NCBI GenBank assembly: GCA_013398275.1
Contig: VZSE01002018.1
Location: 186,942-250,941 of the forward strand
Source: Promerops cafer
Lineage: Eukaryota; Chordata; Aves; Passeriformes; Nectariniidae
Length of the DNA stretch: 64,000 bases
Direction: 5' to 3'
In this document: piece after piece, positions 26,901-38,900 of the stretch
Numbering within the stretch: the first letter of the stretch is position 1
How the letters are laid out: every line of letters begins with the position of its first letter
Made by a program: the position numbers and the translations under genes
Notes under the pieces: model-generated
Databases searched by the model: none
The model's input: only the letters and a program-made list of their open reading frames with translations
Told to the model about the DNA's origin: nothing

Positions 26901-29900
26901 ATTGACTACAACTTCAAAGTTGACAATACTATTTATACAGTCCTTTGAATGCTGTCTAAAGGACACACATTCTTGTTGACAGTTCAATTACTTTGTAATT
27001 GGCTTTCCCCTTCAACTATTAATCAAGATTTAAAAGAAGTTAGACAAGGCGGGGTTTTGCCTTCTTTGCTGTTTTTTATTTAGTTTTTCCTTCCAGTTTT
27101 TCAAGTATCTTAATCCTTTGTCTATTGCAATATCCTAGCTCTAAAGCATTGTGCATAGCGAGCTTTACCACTCTTCCTTAACTACAACTTTTTTGGGAAT
27201 ATAAAGGCCAACCTTGATTTCTTAGTCTTAACTGACTCTTTATGGTAACATTATAGTCAAATAAACATAATTACCTAATGAGGTCAGCTGAAAATTCTGA
27301 CTTATTACACTTACTTCCACCCTGAGTCTGCATGTTCACATTACTTCCACCCTGAGTCTGCACGTTCACATTTGCTCAAGAGTATCTAAATGTTCATTCA
27401 CATAAGGAAAGCAATCAGATTCAATTCATCTTGTAAACATGCACGTTACAATATCTCCAAATGCTTAGAAGGATCAAGTATTTCTGATCACTGAAATACT
27501 TCATGCAGACTTGGGGCTTTTCCCTGCATTGGGATTAAACAAGAGTAGAGACCAGAGAACAAACTGTAAAGCTTGCTAAAAATGAGAAAGAAGGGAGACA
27601 GCTGTGAGGAACAAGGGAAAAGCAGGAAGAAAAGCATACACACTAGGAAAACTCCTCTATCACAATGGAAAAAAAAGAAACTATAAGCCAGAGCTTCACT
27701 TCGGAGTATCTGCAATTTTACAGAGTCTAAACACTTGAGGGAAAAATTTGCAGATCTGAAAGGTGGTTAGTTACAGATGTGTTTGTTTACTTACAAAAGG
27801 AAGGAAAAGGAATAGCAGATTTAAAAAAAATACACAAAGCACAGAAGAACAAGTCTGTAAGAATCATGAAAAGAGTTCTGTACAACAGCATGTAAGAATT
27901 CAACAGCAGTATGTGGAAAAGGGTGCAAGGAAAGGTCATTTGAGGCTGGAAACAGGCTAAGGTAAAGAAAAAAGACAAGACCCCAAAAATAATTGGAACC
28001 ATCTCTGACAGCTCAAGAGACAATCACAAGACACACAACACACTGAGGATCAAGAGAAAGACAGGACCTCAGCCAGACTCCAGGGCTAGTGTACTGCTCC
28101 ATGCTGTGCTGCTATTTGTGCATCATGTGCCCCACTCCCCCTACTGCAGGCACAGCACGAGGAAGCCTCAAGGTATGAGTGGGATATGACAGAGCTTTAT
28201 GTCACTAAGGTGCTCTGGGGTCTGCAAGTCAATGCACACACCTCATGCAGAGCTAAAGACACTTACAGAGCAACAGATGCAGTGGCAGCAGCAGGGCAGA
28301 GGGAGGTGAATATGGGTCCCACTTACACCTGAGAGAAGCAAAGAGGAAAGTTGACAGCAAGTTGAATGTGAGGGTGTGCATGTGTGTAAAACGAGCCTTA
28401 ATGGTGTGCCAAGTACATGGCTTTTAGTGTTCGGGCACTCACCTCCCCGGCAGGCCTGAATAAAGAACATTTTGGGCTTATTCTGGAGATTTGGGCAGTT
28501 TGCATTATCAAAGAGCCGGAAAGCCTCCTGCAACTGAGAGAAGAAAGAGAGGACATTTCTTCACTGTAGCCCTCTGTAAGGCAAACACAGTTCTCACCTT
28601 GCTTCCCTCTATTTTGCTTATTACCTCACCAGTCTTGGTATCTTCTCCTTTATCTGCAAACTCAGTGTGTGACAAACACATCCCTTCTCCACCCTCTCCC
28701 CAGGTTCATACTTGCTTGAGTTCATGAACTCTACCTAGTATTTATAGAGAGAGATAATTTCTTCTACTTGCCATTTTTCATTTTCCAGACCTCTCACAGA
28801 AAGCCCCCTGCCCTTTTCTTCCCTCCAGCCCTTATTTTTTTTCTATTTTTAAAAATGTGAATCCTCAGTCTTGCATAATTTCTTTTTTCTTATTTTTTGA
28901 ACATTGTTACTTTCCTAGAGACAACCTACAACAAGAGATCAGGACTCAGCAATATACCTCTAGTAGTTTGCCATCACTGCCATAAACCCCACCCTCCACA
29001 CCATGGGAAAGCAGAGCTATAATGCAGGAATCCACATCTCGATGATCTCGCAGCTTGGAGAACCTCTCCAATGCATTCTGCATCTCCTAGAACAGGAAGA
29101 AAAAAAAAAAGGTCAACGCTTTCCACAGAGAAAGTGAATCAATTTTCTGGGAAGAACACAAATAGCCCTCCTGTTACAAAGAAAACCCCTACACACATCA
29201 AATTTACATGAAAAAGACATGTTCTATTCAAAAAAAAAAAAGGCAAAATATTCTTGTTCTTTTATGCAATATTCAGTATAACTAAGTATACTCAGTGTTA
29301 TAACTAAGTATAACACTGTGAAGCAGGAATCACTTAGGCCAACAGAGGAAACCAAGTGATATTGTGCAGAGGTTTTACATTGACATTGGAATCTGGCTGG
29401 GATGTTGGAGCAACTTAACAGATACATACTCTGGGGCTTCAGGCATTCAGACACTGGTGGTCAATTCAAAATTTAAACTGGAAAGCTTCAGGAACATTGA
29501 CAACATGGCAGGTGCAAATATCTTCTATCCATGTTGCAAAAGCTCTGTTCTTGAATAAGACACTTTAACAGGTCCTGTATCACTTGAATTCATAGGGACT
29601 TAAAAGGACTAAGATCAAATGATGCTGGAGAAGACAGCAACACCATTCGTAGGGAGAGTGGCTTGATTAAGTTAGCCATGGAACACAACCAATTTTCCTA
29701 AGTGAAACACATACATGTTTTTAGCAAAGGCTGAAAGAGTGGAACAGAACTGCATGGATATTAGAACACTGATATATAGGATGCCACTGACTTCATCAGT
29801 GAAAGGACATGAAAACATCACAGTAGCAAAGACTACATCAAATATTTGCAAAGTTTAACTTTTAGGAGAGTAGAACACTGGAAAAGTGTATCTAGAGTAA

Positions 29901-32900
29901 ATTGGAGACTTTATTCATTTGTGCTTTTAACACACGTGCCAGGTGTGGTCTCAAAATTCTTGCCCCTTGCACTAGGGTCAGACCAGAGTAGTACCTCTTG
30001 TAGTCCTTTCTGATACTACTATCCACTGGAAGAGCTCAGCCTTCCAAGCTTTCTCATGTTGATCAGTATGAGAGCAGACATCATCACGTTGAGCCTTATT
30101 TCCTATTCTTAAGTGATAATTCATATCTTCAAAGCTTAGCTACGTACCAAAGGGAACCTCTTGAGACAATTATGAAGCAAACTCTCATGCACATCAGCTG
30201 TGAAGTGCTGGGATCACCCCCTTACCTGAGCAGTTTGGTCACAAAGAACAGTGACTCGATACCCGAGATGCCTGAAGAGCATCTCCAGGGAAGCGCAGTC
30301 CACGTCTCCCCCGGCGCGATACTCCAGGTCCTTCTCACTGCTGAAACGGACATTGCTGAGGATCAGTGCTAAGCCTCGGGGCTCCGATGTCAGCTTGTAT
30401 GCCTGAAAGGAAGATTAAAAATGGGTAAATTTAGACTACACAAGGAAATAATGGTGTGTTAGAATAGAACAGCAATCATTCCACACCAACTTGATATGCC
30501 TGTGCTTGCCAGCCTCCACAACTGACAATGCTGTTATTAATAAGTTAGACTGGCTTGCCTTATTCCTCATTTTAAAAGAAACACAGCTTATCCTTTTCAA
30601 ACTGTGAATTAGACATTGCTGACTTTTTCCCCTTTCCTCAACCCAGCAGGGCCCCATATATTTGTTTCACCCCCACAAAGGACAACACTATGTAAAATTT
30701 AGCTAACATTTCTTAACTGCTGTTGGGAGCAGAGAGGTAAAACAGCAATGAATGTAATTGTAACAGCAAGAGACTGTCAGTCATTGCTCTTTAAAATTAT
30801 GCAACTGGCAAAAGAGGTTAACAGGAAAAGAACTCATTTAAGAGGAGTGTCTTCAGATTAAGTTCCCTCTCTGTCCCACTCTAACAACAAATCAATAGTA
30901 ATTTACTTACTAACACTCCTGTAAATTGAAAGTAAAATTTAATACCAAAAGAGAATATCAAATAAGGGGTATCCAGGCACAGATGTAAAAGGAGCCTAGT
31001 AAAGCTCACACTGGCACTGCTTATTAATCAAGTCACCCCAAAGACAGTTCCAAAAAAGCCCACAACCCCCCAAAAAAACAAACCCAACCCAAACAAAAAC
31101 TAACACACAAACAAAAACTGTTTCGTTATACACAGAGCCTCTGACATTGTATAACCCTAATGAAGTGCTTATCCCACAACACAAAGTATTTTTTCCTTAA
31201 GCCAACCCCACTACAATCTATGCTTTACAGACAGAATCAACAAAAAGTAATTAGACTACATATGTAACTTCAAACACTGCAGCAGAAGATGGGAAATTCA
31301 GATGTTATACCCACAGGCAGAATTCTAGCACAGAATCCTGATCTGGCTCTTAAGCCTAAGGACTCTATTGGGTACAGCTGGCAATTAATACAGCCAACTT
31401 ACTAGCTGAAAACACAGTTCTACTATCTTACAGTCATTTACAGGGTTTGTCATCTTACAGAAGATGAGGACACAGACAAATAAACTTGAGGCAATAATAC
31501 TGACAACTCACAGAGAGCAATAGTAGAGAAGTCATGTCACCAAGCTCTTCATGATCAAAAAAACAGAGGCAGAGATTTGTTCAGAGTTACAGAACTTCTC
31601 AGGATTTCTTGACACTTGTAAATGAGAACCACATCAAATGGAGCACGACTGGTAACACCTTTCAGTTACACAAATAGCACAACCCTGATCTGCATCCCAG
31701 TGAAGCATTTCCACTCAATTTTAAGTGGCACATGTTCAGCTGATAGATCCAAACATTTCACATCTCTCACATCTTAAGACTTTCTCTGCCAACAACTTAC
31801 CAAGTGCTGATGACTGTGATAAAATTCAGGAGTGCAATACTTCACTGGAGGAATTGAGGGACCGTCTCCATTATCCAAGGAATGTTCTATTGGTTCTGTG
31901 CAAAACCAAATATATCAATAAAAAATTTCAGACACAAAGCCTCTGCATTAAGGTAGTTATTTGCAAGTTTGGACCTATATTTATTTATGCTTATTTCACA
32001 CCTCCAAAAATTTTGTTTGATCAGGGACTACTGACACAAATGAAACACAAGAGAAAAAAAGTACTATAACAGTACACTTATTTCTTTTAACTGACAGCTT
32101 TTATTTTTTGCTTGTATGTGGGTTGGCCTTATCTAAGGCCTAGTCTACAGAGTATGAAAACAGAACTCTCATCTAATTTAAGATCCTTGTGCTTTCTGCT
32201 GTTTTGCACAGTATGTTCTTACTTTCACAGTTTGGCTGACGAAATGTTGCTAGAAAATTTCAAACAGAATAGTTCTCTGCTTTCATAAAAGGCCTCCCAT
32301 GCTGAACACATGCATAAGTGATCAAACGAGACAATTTTAACTTTCATAAAGTGCAAAGCCCTTTTCTTTTTTTATCTGCCTCTGAACACTTTCCTCTGGA
32401 TAACAGCAGATGAGGGGAATGATAATCAACTATTCGCCATTTGCAGACAAATGACTCCTCTGTACTGAAGAAACTGAGCTAATGACATCCACAATCTCTT
32501 CTGAAATCCTCTTTCAGGCCTTTTGAGGCATGGCTCTCCTTGTTGGAGGAACATATGCTCTAAAAACATCAAAACAACCCAACCTAAAACCCTTGCACAT
32601 AAATAAAAAAGTTTCCAAAAATTAGACACTTGTTCTTTAACACCAGAGAGAGCTCCTAGTAACCAGCATAAAGGTAAACCTGTGGTTAGGGATAAAGTAC
32701 TCCAGGCATTACCAGAAGCAACATAAAAACTAGCAAGGAGATTCATTCCAACAAATGTTTATTAGACCAGTCCCCTGGCCTAAGTTGCAAACGCATGTTA
32801 ATGAAAAGTTGATTTGCTGCACTTGACAGAAGCTACCGAAAACCAAGTTGGACCCACGGAACACATATAAGGCCTGAAACTGATTTTTTAAGAAGGAAGT

Positions 32901-35900
32901 CTTGGTTAAGGAATACTGCCTGAAGTCACTATCTTATCAGAGCACTAGCTCAATGAAATTCTACTACAAATCTTAGTGAAAATCTTTGCAAAACCTGGGA
33001 TTTTACTGACATGTACTGTTTTAAGCAATGAAGTGTGTAAGAATAAATGAAGCTAACAAGAAACATTTACTGGTTGTCTCTTCCCATATGCTATAAAGCA
33101 TCCACTTTGATCATAATATAGTCAGTTTACTGTCAAGTTTGTATTCCTGGGATGAGCAAAGTGGTGGCAAGCTTATTTCTACAATCCAATTAAGACAGTA
33201 TTAAGACATTGGCAGGAGTCAACCAGGTAGCAAATCATGTGCAACTCACCAAACCAATGGGGTCTCTTTGAATTACAGGACTCACAGGCAGGGTATGGAA
33301 GATCTGACTCATGACAGTGTTCGAGCTACAAGACATCAATAAATCCATGAAAAAGAGTAGCATAAAATAGCTATTTTTTTTTCTCTCTCTATAGTACAAA
33401 GCTGAAGGTATCTAGGAAGAAAAGATACATGCATTTATATACACACATAAAAATGACTGAAATATAATATTATGGTCACTTCCAAAAGAAACATCATGAC
33501 AAGACAGCAGCAGCACTTTCTCTCAATGCAAGACTCCTCCCCTTCTTTGATCATCTCCACTTCTACCCAAATCCTCCATTCAGAATCTTTACACTGGCAT
33601 CATCTTAGCTTCCTTGGTTTTAACAAAAGCTTGATTTGTCTGGTGATTCCTATAGTTTTGTTTGCTGTCAAGATTTCATTGGTTCTATTGTAAAGCAAAA
33701 TTGAAAACAAAAAATTAAAAGGGTAGTCTGATAAATTTTACATTTTAGTAAGGGAACATTTGTTCAGAAGTATTTGCTCTCCCTTCCTTTATATAAAATA
33801 CATTTACTGAGAGTTCCCATCCTTGCCAATGCACTAAGAACATGGAATCTTTCCAAAATTCTTCCTTTAGTACAACACTGACTACACATAGTGAAAAGGT
33901 GAAAAAAAATAACAAAAGAAAGAAATAAAAGTGTTTGTTTCCTTAAGAGTCTACTCAGACAATCACTGAATATTAAACTAAAGAAGTTCAGAGAAAAAAA
34001 ATACTTTCCTTTCAATTTTTGGATTACTGATTACCCATCCATTAAGAACTTGTTGGATGTAGAAACACTGCAGGAACCTTGCACAGCTCAACAAAAAAAA
34101 GTGCAAAGTCCTGTGCCTGGGGCAGATCACTCCCAGGCACCAATATATCCTGGGGGCCACCCAGCTGGGAAGCAGCTTGGCAGAAAAGGAGCTGGTGCTG
34201 CCCAGCCAAACAGGAGCCAGCAAGGTACCCTTGGCACAAAGGCAACTGGTACCCTGGGCTGCCTTAGGAGGAGTGATGCCAGCAGAAGAGATGAAGGGAG
34301 GTGATCCCTCATCCCTCAAGGGGAACTTATCCATGTGCATGAATACCTGAAAGGAGGGTGCAAAGGGACAGAGCCAGGCTCTTTTCAGTGGTGCCCAGTG
34401 ACAGAGCCAGAGGCCATGGGCACAAACTGAAACACAGGAGACTCCCTCTTAAACATCAGGAAATGCTTTTTTATTGTGAGGTGCCTGAGCAGTGGAGGAG
34501 GTTGCCCAGAAAAGCTGCAGTCTCCATCCTTGCAGATATTCAGAAACTGCCTGGATGTGACCCTGGAAACCTACTGAAGGTAATACCTGAGCAGGGAAGT
34601 TGGAAGAGATGACTTCCAGAGGCCCTTTCTAACCTCTACACCTTGTGATTCTTTATGAAAATTCTTTTCTTCCCACGTTTCTTCCTCTCTGCTTTTACAA
34701 AGGCTACTACAAGTTTCAACTTGCAACAAAACCATTCTATCCTTTTTTTGAGTTTTTCCCATTTTATTATGTTCCTTTTGTGCCCAAACCCAATCTGAAA
34801 CGCAAGCCATTCATCTTATTTTTTTAAAACTGTTGTACCCTTGCAATCTCATGGCTCAGGTTGGACATGGTCTTCAGGATCATTGCCTCCAGATGCTGCT
34901 GTTGGGTTTCTCGCAGAGCTTCACAGAAGGCTGAGAAGGCATTAGGGCCTCTCTTGGGCAGCAAATTGAGGAATTCCACATTTCGGTCGAAGCTCCCAGA
35001 TTTGGCCTGAACCCAGAGGAAAAAAAACAAAATCCATACTCAAGTAACACCTGACATAATGAACTTTCAATGAATCATCAGAACAACTTTTTTTTTTTAT
35101 TTCAGAAAAACATTCCACCACTATGCTTAGCTGTGCTAGAACCATTATTATACTCTTCCTAGCTGATTTCATTCACACTCCTCTGTTCCTATTTGCTCAA
35201 GAGTACATGACAACACAACAAGCCAACAATTCATACATGACCACACAGTAATACACCACATTCTCCCTAAAATTTTACTTCCAGTTGCCGTTGGAATAGT
35301 ATCTACTTCTTCTCACTGAATACACAAGGTCGAAAACATGCTTCTACTACTATCCAATAGTTTATGGTCTCATGCAGATAGCCAAATCCTCCAGAAAACA
35401 TGAAGTAAAATACTTATTATATGCAGTCAATTCCAGAATGGTATTTCCTATGTACAGATGAATACTTAGACCAGTGAAGCAATATATACTAGCGTATGTG
35501 GAAAAGTAACCATCAAAAAATGAAACAGTACCAAGAAGTTCTAATGGTTAGAATATTAACAGGTATTTGCCAACAAAATGTATGATTTATACAACAATAC
35601 CCTTCCCTGTGAAATGTAAACCACACCAAAATACTGGATATCAGAAATAAATTTTATTTATTTGGAATTCATCCTGTATTTTTAAAATTATCACTTAGAT
35701 CCAAGACCTCTCCTTTTGGTGGACAATTGGGAATTGCTGATGAGTTATACAGAAATAAGGCTTAACAATACAACAATCACAGGAAAATCAGAAAAAAAAA
35801 AAAAGAAGCCTTGAGATACATGTGTAAATCTTTTGCTACAGAAGATATCACATCATCTGGTTTCATTCAGAATTATCAAGCTCAGTGTCAAAAATAGTTT

Positions 35901-38900
35901 GGTTTTTGCCCCAACGCATTGTTTGAGAGGATACTGCAAAATCTTGTTGATCCAATGTTTATGAACCTATTTAGAATTGCAGACCTATATTCATTCATGA
36001 CTAAGAGCATTTATTTTTATCAAAAGTGTTCCTTGACTTCAGTGTTCTGTCCTTTCCTTTATTTATCAAACTTCTTTCTATAAATTGGTCTTGATTTGCT
36101 ACAAGAAAAAAGTAACGTTCTTTCATAAATAGCCTCTTTCCCTTAACAGCGTATGTACCTTTTCCTATTCCCACAGGATCCTGAATTTTCAGAGTACTAT
36201 TGACTAGAATTACCAAAAATAATGTCTGACTTGTGTCTTCCCAGAAGTATGAAGGTACATTTCTCCTGGTAACACTGCTCCATTAGTCCGTCGAAAATAA
36301 CCAGCTCCATATATTTGTATCTTGCCGTAAGCTCACTGAATTTTATTGTAACTAATAAAGCAAATTGAGACTTGATTTCTAAAGTATCTAATGAATTATT
36401 CTTCCTTTCTAGTAGATCTGCAGGTGTTTTGAGACAAGCTAAAGGTCATTCATCTTTTTCACAGTCTATGGCACTAAGCCATAAAGATAGTTAAGAACAC
36501 AAGCTGACAAGTACCAGAACGTTAGTTTTACTGAAAAGTTAAGAAATTTCCAGAATGTTCACATTCTGCACTTTGTATGCACAGCAGTGAGCTTTTGGCA
36601 GACTTCTTCCTTTATGCTTCCTTAAAAACTCAAAGGGCTGTGCCTCCTGATGTGACTTCATCTTCAACACCACATTTAGGTTATGCTAAATAATGTTCAG
36701 CAAACATTCAGAAGTTAATTACATGCTTCTTTCATTTCATTTCCCAATACATCCTTAATTTATTTCTTTCCCCTCACAGATGGGTTTGATAATCTGCATA
36801 ACAGAAACCGGATGTAAATAAATTCTGAATTACTGTCAAAATTCCATATTAGTCTTGTTATACACCTGCAGAATCCATAGAAAAAGCATATAAAATTGAC
36901 AAAGTCCTAATCAAATTTATGTCACTTGTCAAAACCAGTGATCCCTTCATTACTGTCTAGTGATCAACAGAGTATTTAAATCTCTGTATGTATACAATCT
37001 CAGTCTTTGATTACAGTACAGAGTACTCAGCTTGTTTAAAAAGCAAGAAAGCTCTTGCTACCATATCTGTAATTTTAAAAGTCCATCCCAGGGCTCTGGA
37101 AGAACATCAGATGCTCTGACAAGAAGGCATTTATGCAAGTAGATGTTGGAGCTTGCCTTAAAAGCAGCTGTTTCCACTGTCCCACTTTATTTCCACCATA
37201 ATTTTCCCCTGTGATTGAAACCCCCCTCTTCTGAGTTTTCACCTAGATAATTATAATATCATTTTCACTACAAAGTAAACACAGTTTTTTTCTTTACTCT
37301 TCATTGAAAGCGTATACAGTGGAAAAAAACTCACATGGTTTTGTATCATTCTGAATGACCCAATTTAAATTCAGTACTGTCAGATCCTACTATCTCCCCA
37401 CATTTCAGACATCAAAGGAAGCAGTTTCTATTTGCTGATTCTTCTCCAGTGTTGTACACCTATAAACTCTCTACTTACTCTTCATTTTCCTTGTGACCTC
37501 TTCATCCAGTTCAACCACCTTTGTCTTCAGTGGCTCTTCCTGCAACACACTCCCCCTCCCATCTTTTTCTTATCCGTGGTAAAGTTTCAGTACTGGTTTG
37601 ACACTTCACACTTGGAAAAAATGTCATGGTTCATCTCCCTGAGCTCCTTGATTTATTTCACTTTCCTTAGATTACAGAAATTTATTTAAGTGCTCTCTTT
37701 CCAGAACCATTTTCTTCTTTTGTTTAGCTTGAATCAAGCCATCAGGACCAGTGTAACTGTTGTGCTTTTAAGAAAAGATGACTCAGAACATAACTATTTA
37801 TCCAGATCTTGATTTCCTGACTTATTGGGGGTGCATGAGGATATATATAGAACCAGTCAGTTATAATATCCACGAGAATCTATTCTCTTTCATCAAACAA
37901 TGGCATTTGGCTCCTCCTGTTTCCATTAAGGTACCTGACAATCAGCGTCACAACACATTTTCAATAACAGGCTACTTAACAGCACTTCTAAGATCTGTAC
38001 TCACATTTGCCAGAGACAGGAAGAATATTAAAAATTCACAGACCTACTACAGGAAAATGAAAGGTAAGATAAAGTATTTTGCACTCAAGTGATTTTTTTA
38101 AAATGCACTTTACTTTTTCTCCATAGCACTGTTATGTCCACGACTATCCAGTAAACGTTCCCTTCATTTCTATCCTTCTAGTACAATGCATCTTTTGCAG
38201 CTCCAGCTTTCCTTCTACCTCTGCCATATTTCTATTTTTGTTGCAATTTCCAGATCAATACCCTGCAACAGTAGTTCAAGTCACTCTGTTCTCTTGCTCA
38301 GGCTGCTACTCTTAGTTAGGTGTTGTATTAGGCATAATTTTTTCACTAAGCTATTACTCTTTACTGACTTATCCATCATAACTCCTTTCTCCTTACTTAT
38401 AATCTATTACTAAGTATTGTTGCATTCCCTTTTACTCAATTACATCTGGAGGGGAAGATTCATTTAAGCTTCTTCCCTTCTGTCTCAGTTTAATACTTTT
38501 TAACTACAACAGCACCTTGCCAAAAAGAGTGCTTTCTCTGGAACTACCTTAAGTTTGAAAGGATTTTTTTCCCTTTTCTTCCCTTCTCCCTGCTCCCCCT
38601 TAAGTGACAAACTGCAGGCCATCGAAAAAACACCCCTACTCACCATCCACATTTCAGCAATGCTGTTGCTTAACCCCTGTGGGCTGCTAAACATCAGATG
38701 CTCAGTTACTTCCTCCCCAAGTGGAATGGTGGGGAGAATCCAAAGAATAAAAGTGAGAAAAGTTGAGATAAAGATGGTTTAATAGGTAAAGCAAAAGCCA
38801 CACACACAAAGCAAAACAAAGAATTCATCCACTACGTCCTGTTGGCAGGCAGGTGTTCAGCCATTCCAAGGACAGAAGGGCTCCATCACTCACAATGGTG

